Assembly (NCBI GenBank): GCA_947044405.1 | Contig: CAMRHE010000359.1 | Span: 496,001 to 560,000, forward strand | Length of the DNA: 64,000 bases | Source of the DNA: Leptodactylus fallax | Taxonomy: Eukaryota > Chordata > Amphibia > Anura > Leptodactylidae | Direction: 5' to 3' | Part shown: positions 1 to 9,929 of the stretch, in pieces | How positions within the stretch are numbered: the first letter of the stretch is position 1 | Layout of the letters: every line of letters begins with the position of its first letter | Position numbers and translations under genes: made by a program | The notes under the pieces: model-generated | Database searches by the model: none | The model's input: only the letters and a program-made list of their open reading frames with translations | What the model was told of the DNA's origin: nothing

Positions 1-2408
1 TCCAATAGGGCTCTTAGCTCACAAAACAACCGCGGGTAGTTTGCCGAGTAGAGGGTCGCATAGGAAGTGGATATATGGACTCCCAGGTAGCGGATAGAGG
101 ACTCCCGCCACTGGAAATCGTAATTACTGCGGAGGAGAAGGAGAAGGTCCCGTGGGATGTTAAGTGGGAGTGCCTCAGTCTTCGCGGGGTTCACCTTATA
201 CCCTGAGAGATCACCATAGGTCTCTAGCGAGCGCAGCAAGTTTGGAAGGGTAGTATGAGGGGAGGTGAGAGTGAGGAGTACATCGTCCGCAAAGAGAGAT
301 ATCTTAAATTCCTTATCTTGGACCATGATGCCCTTGATATTAGGGTCTCGCCTAATCTTGGCCGCTAGCGGTTCAATGCAGAGGGCAAATATGATGGGTG
401 ACAGGGGGCAACCCTGCCTAGTGCCATTTCGAATAGGGAAGGAGGGCGAAGATGCATGGGGAAGCTTGATTGCTGCTGAGGGTAAGGAGTAAAGGGCCTG
501 GATAGCTGTGAGAAAAGGTCCCGTAAGCCCGAACGCCTTAAGCGTAGTATGCATAAACGACCAATTTATGCGGTCAAAAGCCTTTTCAGCGTCCAGGCTC
601 AAGAGAAGGGCCGGGGTAGAATAATGATTGGCCACCTCCACCAAATCCACAGTCCTCCTGGTGTTGTCACCACCCTGACGACAGGGGATGAATCCCACCT
701 GGTCCTTATGGACAAGCAGAGGGAGCCAAGCATTCAGTCTATTGGCTAAGAGTTTGGTGAAAAGTTTCAGGTCCGTGTTCAGCAAAGCAATCGGTCGGTA
801 GTTAGCACAATCCTGCAAGTCCTTACCCGGTTTAGGGACCAATGTGAGTAGTGAAGAGAGCATAGTCGGGGGTATAGGGGAACCTGAAAGGAAGGAATTG
901 AAGAGGGACAATAGATGAGCAGAGAGTTCACCCTGGAAAACCTTATAATAATTGTAAGTGAACCCATCTGGGCCTGGGGCTTTCCCATTTGGGAGGTCCC
1001 TCAGGACCCCTTCTAGTTCCTCCCTGGTGATGGGGGTGTTCAGGGAGGTTAGGGCCTCAGGAGGAAGGCGTGGGAGACAACAATCCTTTAAATAGTCTTC
1101 CAGTAGTGTTGAGTCATCCCCAGGGAGTAGTGCTCGTGGGGGGGGTAAGTCATACAGCTTAGAGTAGTAAGAGTGGAACGCCAGCGCCACAGCATCAGGG
1201 TGATGTTGAAGAGTACCCGCGGGGTCACGGACAGAGTGTGGTGTGGAAGAGGCCCGATGATCCCTGAGGGTTCCTGCCAGGAGGGTATGAGATTTATTAC
1301 CTCGTTCAAAAAACCGCTGACGGGTATAAAGGAGAAGTCGTTCCACATGGCGGGTCTCCAAATCACGGAGGTCCGCCCGGGCCAGGACCAAACGGCGAAG
1401 AACCCCCAGGGATGGATGCGCTGCCAAAGTCGTCGTAAGGGACCGAATACGGGCTTGGAGGAGCTGTTCCTGGGCCTGTCTGTCCCTTTTAAGCCTAGAA
1501 GCCAATGCGATACAGCATCCTCTCATGACCGCCTTATGGGCTTCCCAGAGAATGGCAAGAGAGTCTACCGAGCCTAAGTTGTCCCTAAAATAATCTATCA
1601 AGTGTGTGCGCAGGGTCTCGAGGGAGGTCGGCGAATTGAGCAGTGTTTCGTTAAGACGCCAATGACATTGGCGAGTAGGCACTGGAGTCGTAGATAAGGT
1701 AACCACGACTGGGGCATGATCAGACCAGGTGAGAGGGCCAATGTTCGTGTCCCTAAGCAAACGAAGAGCGGGAGCATTTCCAAAGAAGTAGTCAATGCGG
1801 GTGTGAGTGTTATGAGGGTGAGAAAAGAAGGTGTAGGAGCGCGCCGTAGGATTGTCCACTCGCCAAAGGTCATACAAAGAGTGGGCGCGGATCAGCCTGC
1901 GGAACTCCCTTGCAAGTTGGGCCAACCTATGGGGGGTTGGGCCCTGGGGTAACGCCAGACGATCCGCCCGTTCAGAGAAGACCATGTTAAAGTCTCCCCC
2001 CACCAGCCAAGCTGATGGTGGGAGAGCGCGCAGACGGGAGAATACCCGGCGCAAGAACGGGATCTGTGCTGAATTGGGGGCATAGACATTGCATAAAACA
2101 ATCGGGGCACCATAAAGGAGCCCCTCCAAGATAACAAACCGGCCACCTGGGTCTATGTGGGAAGTCGTCACTGTAATTGGGCAGGATCGAGAAAGAAGGA
2201 TAGCCACCCCAGCTCTGCGTCGATTGTGGAAGGCTGAAAAAGCTACGGGAAAATAATGCTTAGCGAAGGCAAAAGTACCAGCGCGGTCAAAATGAGTCTC
2301 CTGAAGAAACGCCACATCCGCTCGTAAGGAGCGGAGTTCTCTAAGGACATGGCGCCTTTTAATGTTGGAACCCAGGCCCTTGACATTAATTGTCACGCAC
2401 CTAACCAT
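1..2408 (-). CDS. L1 ORF2p, endonuclease-reverse transcriptase, C-terminus beyond the window edge
   Basis: I read this frame codon by codon from the ATG at 2408 to base 1 and found no stop: about 802 codons, against roughly 1,200 for a full L1 ORF2p. The start was chosen because the endonuclease fold begins at once (INVKGLGSN); the frame stays open upstream to about 2536 but with no recognisable domain. Endonuclease motifs: LQETH (Glu at residue 37), GGDFN (Asp 139) and SDHAP (Asp/His about 230-231). RT motifs: NGKAPGPDGFT near 965-1000, LSLDAEKAFDR near 575-605, a GTRQGCPLSP motif near 410-440, and the catalytic FADD at 282-293 (residues 706-709). The protein nicks target DNA and copies L1 RNA at the nick. 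All catalytic residues that fall in the window are present. Confidence 0.9.
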   Translation of the reverse strand, partial: MVRCVTINVKGLGSNIKRRHVLRELRSLRADVAFLQETHFDRAGTFAFAKHYFPVAFSAFHNRRRAGVAILLSRSCPITVTTSHIDPGGRFVILEGLLYGAPIVLCNVYAPNSAQIPFLRRVFSRLRALPPSAWLVGGDFNMVFSERADRLALPQGPTPHRLAQLAREFRRLIRAHSLYDLWRVDNPTARSYTFFSHPHNTHTRIDYFFGNAPALRLLRDTNIGPLTWSDHAPVVVTLSTTPVPTRQCHWRLNETLLNSPTSLETLRTHLIDYFRDNLGSVDSLAILWEAHKAVMRGCCIALASRLKRDRQAQEQLLQARIRSLTTTLAAHPSLGVLRRLVLARADLRDLETRHVERLLLYTRQRFFERGNKSHTLLAGTLRDHRASSTPHSVRDPAGTLQHHPDAVALAFHSYYSKLYDLPPPRALLPGDDSTLLEDYLKDCCLPRLPPEALTSLNTPITREELEGVLRDLPNGKAPGPDGFTYNYYKVFQGELSAHLLSLFNSFLSGSPIPPTMLSSLLTLVPKPGKDLQDCANYRPIALLNTDLKLFTKLLANRLNAWLPLLVHKDQVGFIPCRQGGDNTRRTVDLVEVANHYSTPALLLSLDAEKAFDRINWSFMHTTLKAFGLTGPFLTAIQALYSLPSAAIKLPHASSPSFPIRNGTRQGCPLSPIIFALCIEPLAAKIRRDPNIKGIMVQDKEFKISLFADDVLLTLTSPHTTLPNLLRSLETYGDLSGYKVNPAKTEALPLNIPRDLLLLLRSNYDFQWRESSIRYLGVHISTSYATLYSANYPRLFCELRALL

Positions 2409-2986
2409 TGGGACCCAGGATTGGAGGACAGTGGCGGATTGCAATAAGCTCACCCATCTCACATGACGCTGGCAAGTTTCCCTCGGAGAGGCAAAAGGGC
2501 AATCCACAAACAGGAACCCAAAGTCGAGGCAGGGTCTCTAGATCAGGGAGGGGGGGGGAAAGAGAGGGAGGGAGGGAGGCAAAAGACATCATAAATGACA
2601 AAGTAAAAATAAAAACAGTAAAACAATACTTTGTGGGCGAGGCTAAGTCACTCGCCTGGGGACCAATGAGGGCAGCCAGAGGTCCAATCAGGATCAATGG
2701 CCGCACAGTCCAAGTATCCCCTTAGGGGGGAGAGCGTGGACAGGAGGTCGGAGGGGAGGCGGTGGATCCCCAACCACCAGTAAAAAGAAGGAAGGAAGGG
2801 GAGTCACCGGAACCCCACCCCGCCCCCACTCCGCTAAAACAATCCAATAATAAGCATAATAGATGAGACCCGTAGACCTAAAAAAAGAAAAAAAAAAGAA
2901 GCAAACATAACATTAAGGCATGCAGATTCCAAAGCACCACCGAGAAAAGGGAGAACGTCTCAAGGGGGGGGCAGCCTCCTCAGGGA
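2409..2986 (-). other. L1 inter-ORF spacer
   Basis: Non-coding link between ORF1 and ORF2. It contains a C/G homopolymer and purine-rich stretch (about 2545-2580), an A-rich tract (about 2880-2900) and no convincing reading frame. At 578 bases it is longer than the inter-ORF gap of mammalian L1. That is compatible with Tx1/L1 elements of fish and frogs, whose ORF2 is translated separately. Confidence 0.6.
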
Positions 2987-4486
2987 TCAGTCTCCAGCCG
3001 GGGCCTCCGAGTGGTCACCACCGCAGAGGATGCATGACGTCGTCTGGGCTCCAATCGTTGCCAAACCGGTGGTGGGGGAGGGGGGTGGAGAGAATAGCTC
3101 CCAGTCTGTTAAATCCGGCAGGGGAACATCCAATAGGTCACAGAAGAGAGGCAAATCCGCAAAGGAGCGAAGCGTAGCGGAGCGACCATCCCTACGAGCA
3201 ATGAGAGCAAACGGAAATCCCCACCGGTAAGGAATTTGGTGCTCCTGAAGAATCTGGAGGAGGGGTCGGAGATGGCGGCGTTTCTGGAGGGTGATTAGCG
3301 ACAGATCCTGATAGAATTGTAGTGGAGCTCCCTGAAACTCGAAGTCTTTGAGTTTGCGCACTTTGCTCATTATAGCCTCTTTAAGGGTGAAGTCGTGGAG
3401 GCAGCAGATGACATCACGGGGTGTGGCGGAAGATCCTCTGGGTCGAAGGGCTCGATGTGCCCTATCAAACTTAATTTTGTGGGACGGGGGCTCCTGCAGT
3501 ATAGTGTTGAAGACAGCCTCCAGCAGAACAGGCAGATCCTCAGATTGGTCAGCCTCTGGGAGTCCCTTGATGCGTATATTGTTGCGCCGGCCCCTGTTGT
3601 CAAGATCCTCCAAGTGGCGTTGCATGTCCCGTATAGCTGAACCCTGTTCAGTGGTAGTATCATGCAGTGAGGCAACATAGTCCCTGGTAGTGTCATGGTC
3701 ATTCTCCAGCGTGTCCATTCGGTTAGCAATGGAGTGTAAATCAGTGCGGAGGGTAGCAATTTCAGATCGGAAGGACGCTGTGATTTCCGCAACCATACTT
3801 TTAAGGTCTTGTTTAGTAGGAAGTTGAAGAAGAAGGTCCGCCATGGATGATGGTGCTGAAGATGGGCCTGGAATGCAGCTCTGGGGGTGCAGGACTGGAG
3901 GGGGGGAGGCATAATCCTTGGGAGTGTGGGGCGGAGGAGCCCCTACGCCAGCGCCTTCCACCGCGCCATCCCCCCCTGAGCTATGGAGGGGAGGGGCGAT
4001 GGGGGAAGATAGTAGGTGGGGGGCCACAGAGACCAGCTCTGTGGCCACAGGCTGCAACTCATCAGCGGTGTAGGAGGGAGCAGAGCCACTGACCTCAGAA
4101 CTCCTTGAGAAGCTGGAAACATCCGGGGTCCTCTCATGCCGCTCTGCCAGGAGTGCTGGTGAAGCAGAATGTAGTTGCTGGGACATCCCAGGGTGAGGAG
4201 ACTGTGGGAGTACTCGTGCTGGGGAAACTCTGGGTTGCCCAGGCGCCGACAGGGATCTCTGTTGAAGCGGCGCTCCGCTGGCTGACAGGGGGAGCGCGGG
4301 AGGAGAGAAGCTGCGCTGCGACCCCTGTGCCTGGAGAGCGGAGGAAATCCAAGATGGCCGCCCCGCAGCAGCCTGGCCCGGTAGAGAAGGCCGCTGGGCC
4401 AGAAAGGCGTCCAGGGTGGCCCCCCCAGACCTCTCCACGGGCGCTGGGGTGCCCGGGGCCACCTTCCTCGGTAAGCGCTTGCCCAT
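2987..4486 (-). CDS. L1 ORF1p, RNA-binding coiled-coil protein (499 aa)
   Basis: Complete frame on the minus strand. Residues 1 to about 215 are low-complexity, rich in Pro, Ser and Ala. About 220-290 is a heptad-rich coiled coil (IATLRTDLHSIANRMDTLEN, then RDMQRHLEDLDNRG). About 295-390 is an RRM-like domain opening with RGRRNNIRIKGLPE, the hallmark of L1 ORF1p (Transposase_22 family). It is followed by the C-terminal domain (about 390-470), which includes FYQDLSLITLQKRR. In L1 this protein trimerises, coats the element RNA and acts as a nucleic-acid chaperone. Start: first Met of the frame, about 90 bases from the presumed element 5' end. No frameshift or stop, so it looks functional. Confidence 0.9.
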   Translation of the reverse strand: MGKRLPRKVAPGTPAPVERSGGATLDAFLAQRPSLPGQAAAGRPSWISSALQAQGSQRSFSPPALPLSASGAPLQQRSLSAPGQPRVSPARVLPQSPHPGMSQQLHSASPALLAERHERTPDVSSFSRSSEVSGSAPSYTADELQPVATELVSVAPHLLSSPIAPPLHSSGGDGAVEGAGVGAPPPHTPKDYASPPPVLHPQSCIPGPSSAPSSMADLLLQLPTKQDLKSMVAEITASFRSEIATLRTDLHSIANRMDTLENDHDTTRDYVASLHDTTTEQGSAIRDMQRHLEDLDNRGRRNNIRIKGLPEADQSEDLPVLLEAVFNTILQEPPSHKIKFDRAHRALRPRGSSATPRDVICCLHDFTLKEAIMSKVRKLKDFEFQGAPLQFYQDLSLITLQKRRHLRPLLQILQEHQIPYRWGFPFALIARRDGRSATLRSFADLPLFCDLLDVPLPDLTDWELFSPPPSPTTGLATIGAQTTSCILCGGDHSEAPAGD

Positions 4487-4575
4487 ACTGCGCCTGCTGA
4501 GGGGTCCACGGGTCTCAATAGCGAGCGGAGGAGCGGAGAAGGACCTGCGCGCGTGCTACTCCATGCGCGTCCAGT
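4487..4575 (-). promoter_or_regulatory. Putative short L1 5' UTR / internal promoter region
   Basis: GC-rich leader upstream of the ORF1 start, ending about where AT-rich flanking sequence begins. Autonomous LINEs carry an internal Pol II promoter in the 5' UTR. This one would be unusually short, so either the leader is 5' truncated or the boundary lies elsewhere. No TATA box or specific factor site could be recognised. Confidence 0.3.
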
Positions 4576-5480
4576 ATAGCTATTTCTAAGGAGAGACTAT
4601 TATTAATAAGGGTAGGGGAACTATTATATAAGAGGGGCATGTATTAAAAGGAACTATTACTAGTAAATGTAGTGGGGAAACTATTATAAATATGTTCCCC
4701 ACTTTTCTAGTATTAACACCCTTTTATTTCTCATAAAATAATAAAACTTTTACTCACCTAACCACGCTCCCCCTCTGAGTCCTGATGCTGAGGTTTCTCC
4801 CTGCTTGTGAACTCCAGAGCAGATCCGTCACAGGTAACGTGATACAGTGACGTTATCGCGCCCAGTCTTCTACATAGTCATTTATGTCAGAGCAGGGACT
4901 TTATAGCTCCATGCTCTAGCAAAGATCTCCATAGTAGCACACCGATACACTTGTTATTAAGGCTACCCCGATCCAGGTCACTAGACCAAACGTCTGGTGC
5001 TGCGGGTCCTGGGGGCTCTGGGCATTTGCCCAGTTTGCCCCCCCATCAACGCCGGCCCTGCATATAGGGTACGTTCACACATTTTGCTTACTGCTGCAAC
5101 AAGCTCTAGTAGGGCACATGAAAACCAAGTGCTTCACTTAGATTTGCGGCTCAACTATGGACTTTTGAAGTACAACCGCATGCATTTTTTTTCCGCACAG
5201 TTATCGTTCACTGTGTAAATGGCAGTTTGTAAAGATACCCTTAATATATACTAATGTATAATAAAAGTCTACACTCTTATGAAGCTGCAACATCAAAAAG
5301 TGTCCGAAAGCAGGTAATTTCTGTAGCAGCATTTATGCTGTGGGTATTTAGCTGTTTTTAACCTTTGCATGGCAAGGGTTGAAAGCTGCGGGGTAAACCT
5401 GCAGCATAAATTGAAATTTGGTAAAATCCTGTCCAACATGCTAGTACTATATAATATAGTGGGAGCACTGCGTGTATGTC
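4576..5480. other. Intronic/flanking sequence with repeat fragments, no exon seen
   Basis: 4580-4700 is a degenerate AT-rich tandem array of GGGGAACTATTATA-like units. About 5003-5060 is a G/C-rich fragment (GGCATTTGCCCAGTTTGCCC, then GCCGGCCCTG), a dispersed repeat end seen in many frog loci. I looked for the protease exon carrying the catalytic His (AAHC-type motif) and did not find it, so upstream exons lie beyond the L1. Confidence 0.5.
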
Positions 5481-5618
5481 TCATATGGACATATCACAAG
5501 GCATTATGGGAAAAGGAGCTGGGAAGCTCATGCGCCCTCTGTTGGATGTAACATTGGTACATACATGGATACCTTGGTGCTCTCCTCAAGGAGAGATAGT
5601 CCCTTTCATATGGACATA
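5481..5618 (+). mobile_element. Short hairpin-ended retro-insert, copy 1, with 13-bp target duplication
   Basis: The 13-mer TCATATGGACATA occurs at 5481-5493 and again at 5606-5618, bracketing a 112-bp insert (5494-5605). The insert starts with TCACAAGGCATTATGGGAAA, a module also present twice at 15937-16158. It ends with a stem-loop (CTCTCC, TCAA, GGAGAG at about 5580-5596) followed by CCCTT. A 13-bp duplication fits target-primed reverse transcription rather than a cut-and-paste transposon. No poly(A) or tRNA promoter boxes were recognised, so the family is unnamed. Confidence 0.6.
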
Positions 5619-5849
5619 GACTCAAGGTCGCTCCTTTGCAGCATTAGCAGTTCCAGTGTGAATGCCCAAGCACTGGGGCTACTAATAGTGGCTATGGAGA
5701 AAACAAAGAAAATCCCAGTGTTCAGAATTACAATCTCTACTAAATTGGAGATTTCCTCTTAGTAAGATAAAATTGTTACAGTGAGTTACATAAAGATTTG
5801 GATTCCAATATGTTGTATTATATTTTTTTTTTTGGTTTTTTTTTTTCAG
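5619..5849 (+). other. F12 intron end: polypyrimidine tract and splice acceptor
   Basis: AT-rich intron sequence leading to a long T-rich tract (about 5821-5846) and the acceptor CAG at 5847-5849. It has no other recognisable content. Confidence 0.6.
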
Positions 5850-8800
5850 CTTTAGTCAAATTACAGGATGCAAAAGGTACCTGTGCGGAGTTCTCAAAAT
5901 TTGTGCAACCTGCCTGTTTGCCAAAAGCCAACAAAAGTGCCGCAAGTGCACAACATTGTGAAGTGATTGGCTGGGGCTACCAGCACCAGGGTAAGGAGAT
6001 CACTGACATAATGGCCATAAAGCAATTGTTGCATTTACAGAATCTGCCATGTGCTTATGCTTGTAACCTCTTGTGTATCTGTAGCAGCAGATCACTACGC
6101 GGTTTTACTGCAGGAGGCACATGTGCCGATCATCCCTAATTCCGAGTGTCAGTCTCCTACTATCCATGGTGGCAATATTTTACCTGGAATGATGTGTGCT
6201 GGCTTCCTAGAAGGGGGTGTTGATGCATGCCAGGTGAGTGAAGATGCTACATCTGGTATGTGGCCCAATGTGCCTGCGAGAGGCATGAAATGCTGCAGTT
6301 GACGATGATCTTTGCATAACATTATAGGGTTACCTAGCATTCACATTCCCATAGAAGACGATTGTGGTATAGGTGAAGGCCAATTCTGCCATCTTGTGGC
6401 AATGGCGTTGTTACAGAGTGAATGAAAAATAAATGCAAGTGCCATTATGTGTCAAGTATTCATGTATGTGTACATTTATTTAGAGCACTCTAGTGTGACC
6501 CAGGCACTTGCTGTCTGCCAAATCATTGGCTTTGTCAATGTGGTCACTAGCTCTATTAAAGGACACTCTACATTGTTTACAGATATGGATACCTCTATGC
6601 CAATTTTATATTTGTCATTTCAGTCTGTTTACCATTTTACTATTTTGCTTCTGTACAGTCTGTGCATCTCCTGTAAATAGCTGGCTGTCCTACTTCTTCT
6701 TACATAGATCTGAGAACACACTGCGGCTGGCTGTTTTGGCTCTTTTAGCCCTCTCCTCTCAGTGTTACAGGTTCCATAAGGGATGAAGAGAAATGCACAC
6801 CCAGAGTGTGCAGCAACCTAGTGGAGTAAGATGAGGAAGATAGGGAAGATGGGAGTAGTAGTCGGTCACAGCTGGGCATATGGTGGTTGTAGCAGGCTCT
6901 ACTATTCTGGTATTCCACAGGGACTGGTACAACGAGTGGTGAGGGAGTTCTGCAGTGTTGATGATGATGGTAGTTAGTATTCCCTAAGGCACTCCCTGTA
7001 GTAATCCTCCCTGAGACTGATAATGGTTGGGTTGCCCTTGATGGTAGTGCATGATTGAAGACAATGAACTCACATTTTATTGAAATAAGGCAGGTATACA
7101 GAAGAACAACAAATTTTTCATAAGATGAAGGCACAAGCTTGGTAACCACTAGGCTGGAGCTGAGGCTAGGTGATGGTACTCTCTGTGGTCATTCCGAGTC
7201 TCTTTAGCATAGGCAGTCTTTTCAAAAAGTGTCCTTAGTGTTTCACAAAACACAAAATACCTGAAATGCTCTGGTAATGGTGTGCAGGTTCCAAAAAAGG
7301 TGTCCAACCTAGCCTGTAGCTCATAGCCTGTATCATAGCCATGAGGTATGTCCAAAATTCCCCTCACAGTCTCTGTCACACACACTTGTCCCAAAAAGTG
7401 AGTAGGGTTTGGCCCATCTCCTGACTGCGATATTGACACTGCTAGACGCAACAGGAGCAGGGATGAGTGAGTAAAATATTGTCCACTACCTGCTGGAATA
7501 GTCAAATAGGTAGCGGACGAATTTAAGAACCAGGGGAGATAAGTAAAAACAGCAAACAGTTATACTCACCTCTCCTAGGCATCCAGTGGCTCTTTGGTGT
7601 CCTCTTTAGACCTCTTTTGGCCTGTGTCTGATGTCATGCGCCTCAGGGTCACTGCTGAGGTCTGTGGATGGGCCTCAGCGGTCATGTGGGAGCACGGCGA
7701 GATGTCAGGACGCTTGGTACACCCCACATGATTGTTGGTGCCGAATCACAAGCCTCAGCAGTGACTCCGTAGTGTGTGATGTCAGACGGCAGCCTGAGGA
7801 GGACATTAGACGCCACGGAACGCTGTGAAGATGCCGAAGAGAGGTGAAGGAAGATGAGTATAAGTGTGTGTTATTTTTACTCTCCTCCACTAGGCCTCCC
7901 CTTATTATACTCTAGGGTCTGAGGAGACCCCAGAGGTTAATATGCTTTGTGGGTAATGAACCCCAAAAGTTTCAACTTTGGGCCAAGCCTGAAACATTTG
8001 AAAAATTTGGGTCAAATATAAGACATATCTCTGTTTGGGGGGCAAAAAGGGGGCAGTATACTGTATGGGGATCAAAAAGAAGAGGGGCCTAAAAAAGACA
8101 ATATACTATGTACGGTGTGAGAATCAGTAAAGGGGACAATATACTGTGGGTGGACCAGTAAAGGGAGTAGTATACTGTGTGGAGACCAGTAAAGGGGCAA
8201 AATACTTTGTGGGGGGTCAGTAAATGGGGAAATATACTGTGGAGGTCAATAAGGGGGGTTAATATACTGTGAGGGGGCCAGTAGAGGGGGCATTATGCTG
8301 TGTGGAGACCAGTAAAGTGGACAATATACTGTGTGGGGTCAGTAAAGGGAGCAATATACTGTGAGGGGACAAGTAAAGGGGGCAATTTACTGTATGAGGG
8401 TCAGTAAAAGGGGTGTTATACTGTGTGGGGGCCAATAAAGGGGATAATATACTGTGGAGACCAGTAAAGGGGGCGTTATACTGTGTGAGAGCCAAATAAT
8501 ATGATTTTTTGATCCGCTAATGGAGGGGTGTAGCCTACAATTTTAATTAGGGGGGCCACATCATGGAACTAAAGTCCAATGGGTTGAGTTTTTTTTTTTT
8601 TTTTGGGGGGGGGGGGTGCCTTTCTATAAGTTGCATCAGGCAGCAGAGAGCATAGCTTCACCCCTGGTCCCAGAGGTCATACCCCCAAAGTCTATAAAGT
8701 GATGGCATATTTTAGCTATATGCTATAATTTTATAAGATGGGAATGAGCATTTAATGATTAGGAAATGAAAATTAGACCAGTGGGAGTTGACACCCAGCA

Positions 8801-9612
8801 CCCCCACTGATCAGCTGTTTGAAGAGGCTACATCACTTGGATGCTTGCTGCAGCCTCTTCACTGCTTATTAAACACAGTGCCATACTTTCTATAGGGGCT
8901 GTGCTTGGTATTCCAGTTCAGGTCCATTTAGTTTCTGGTACTTTGTCAGAGGACACTATGGCTGTTATTTTTATGACACTGTGGCCATTATTGCCCCTTG
9001 GGCCTAATTTTTAGACCCATTTGTAATTGTTGGAAAGAAAGAAGCAAGACCCTGATGGATATATCAGTGGCACAAAAATCATTTCTTACCATAGAATCTG
9101 CCCAAATATGTATATTATATATACTTACATGTACAATAGTACACTTTGAATTAAAAAAAAACATATTCCCATTAAAAAAAGACGTTTCTGATCTAGTGAC
9201 TAAAAGAAGACAACATTTGATTTTTGATGTTTTACCTGATTCGTTGTGAATTTTGCTCCGAATTTTCTGCGGATTACACCCTGCTCATTGAAATAGGCTG
9301 AAATCCAGTTGATACCTGCATTGTATCTGTTGTGTGGTGACATACCTGTTAAAGGGACAGTTCCTCTTTTCCTTTGCTATCCTACATGTCTTCCTTATAC
9401 TGCTATATTATGGGATCATTACTAACTAGGAAACCTATTTACATTCTTCTCTATAGGGAGATTCAGGAGGACCGCTGGTATGTGAAGTGGATGGTAGAGT
9501 AAACATATTTGGCATCGTAAGCTGGGGAGTTGGCTGTGCAGAAGAGAATAAGCCTGGTGTATACACCGATGTATCCAAGTACATCAATTGGATCTTAACC
9601 AACATCAGCTGA
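5850..9612 (+). CDS. F12: Coagulation factor XII-like serine protease, last three coding exons
   Basis: Three exons in compatible phase: 5850-5990, about 6088-6233 and 9457-9612 (stop TGA 9610-9612), each with GT and AG borders. Together they encode about 147 residues of an S1 trypsin-fold catalytic domain. Exon one has [19 protein letters not shown] and the core [12 protein letters not shown]. Exon two has LLQEAHVP and [18 protein letters not shown], ending DACQ (S1-pocket Asp). Exon three starts GDSGGPLVC (catalytic Ser) and has IVSWGVGC and [16 protein letters not shown]. The [17 protein letters not shown] string and the gapped loop before LLQEA fit factor XII better than its paralogue HGFAC. 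Factor XII is a secreted zymogen of the contact pathway, made in liver, that activates factor XI and prekallikrein. The exons for the N-terminal domains and catalytic His and Asp lie upstream, outside the window. Confidence 0.85.
6082..6090 (+). promoter_or_regulatory. F12: Triple tandem splice acceptor (TAGCAGCAG) of F12
   Basis: Three successive NAG acceptors precede the second visible exon. Using each gives an in-frame junction reading Gly-Ala-Ala-Asp, Gly-Ala-Asp or Gly-Asp. The middle one (exon start 6088) best matches the Gly-Ala-acidic spacing of factor XII and was used for the exon call. Confidence 0.5.
8041..8495 (+). repeat. Minisatellite, about 14 units of 31-33 bp
   Basis: Tandem degenerate units with approximate consensus GGGGCAATATACTGTGTGG then GGACCAGTAAAG. 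Units differ by substitutions and small indels, indicating age. The reverse complement of this unit recurs at 43062-43212. Confidence 0.85.
8589..8617. repeat. Homopolymer run T(n)G(n)
   Basis: About sixteen T followed by about thirteen G in the F12 intron. It is prone to length variation and sequencing error. Confidence 0.85.
8770..8920. repeat. MITE fragment (GATCAGCTGTTTGAAGAGGC family)
   Basis: It contains CAGCACCCCCACTGATCAGC then TGTTTGAAGAGGCTAC, the core of a palindromic MITE that recurs at 44920-45110. The terminal repeats are not preserved here. Confidence 0.6.
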
Positions 9613-9757
9613 GGGACATCTTATGAACAGGAACGAGGCAAAATGACAAGATATTTCTTCACAATCCACAAGAGCTCATTTTACTTAGTTAATTCCGTAT
9701 AACCAAAAATAGAATCTTATCTACTAAACAAGGCGTGCCCTGTCTTTTTCTGTGCAT

Positions 9758-9763
9758 AATAAA
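9758..9763 (+). terminator. F12: F12 polyadenylation signal AATAAA
   Basis: Canonical hexamer about 146 bases after the F12 stop codon. It is the first good hexamer downstream and gives a short 3' UTR of about 165-170 bases. Confidence 0.65.
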
Positions 9764-9929
9764 AAGATTGTGTTATATTGTAATTATGTAAGAATCGAAA
9801 AAAAAAGATAGTAATTTAATAACAAGTAAATACATATGTCACATGTTGTAATGCCTTCAGTGTGTATATATAGTGTTCTTTCAGCTTAGAATATCCTCAG
9901 GTTATAACTTTTTTGACTGACTATATTTA

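Larger units (their letters stand above)
1..4575 (-). mobile_element. L1-clade (L1/Tx1-like) LINE, 3' part beyond the left edge
   Basis: A non-LTR retrotransposon lies antisense to the F12 exons. Reading leftward it has a short leader, an intact ORF1 (4486 to 2987), a spacer of about 0.58 kb, and an ORF2 open from 2408 to base 1. ORF1 has the coiled-coil plus RRM layout of L1 ORF1p; ORF2 opens with an AP-like endonuclease followed by a reverse transcriptase, the standard L1 order. The 3' UTR, poly(A) and target-site duplication are outside the window, so full length cannot be confirmed. The right boundary near 4575 is an estimate from where GC-rich element sequence changes to AT-rich sequence. 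Both frames being open suggests a young copy. Confidence 0.88.
6234..9456 (+). other. F12 last intron, repeat-filled
   Basis: The intron starts GTGAGTG and ends CTATAG. It contains a repeat-like block of unknown class (about 6790-7560), a 31-bp minisatellite (8041-8495), a T/G homopolymer run and a MITE fragment (about 8770-8920). Open frames inside it lack domain or codon signal. Confidence 0.6.

Noticed and set aside
1173..1577. Plus-strand 134-codon frame within L1 ORF2
   Set aside because: Antisense to the continuous ORF2 frame and without any domain.
3370..3912. 180-codon minus-strand frame and other frames overlapping L1 ORF1
   Set aside because: Out-of-frame shadow of ORF1; the 499-codon frame carries the coiled coil and RRM motifs.
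4487..4575. CpG-rich host promoter for F12
   Set aside because: The GC richness belongs to the L1 leader and ORF1 start, and F12 transcription begins upstream of the window.
8041..8495. CRISPR-like array
   Set aside because: Units are directly tandem and diverged with no unique spacers, in a vertebrate genome; it is a minisatellite.
5850..9612. Assignment of the protease to HGFAC, tPA or a plain trypsin
   Set aside because: HGFAC matches less well around [17 protein letters not shown], and tPA and trypsin lack the loop spacing seen here. Without the kringle, EGF and fibronectin exons a small doubt remains.
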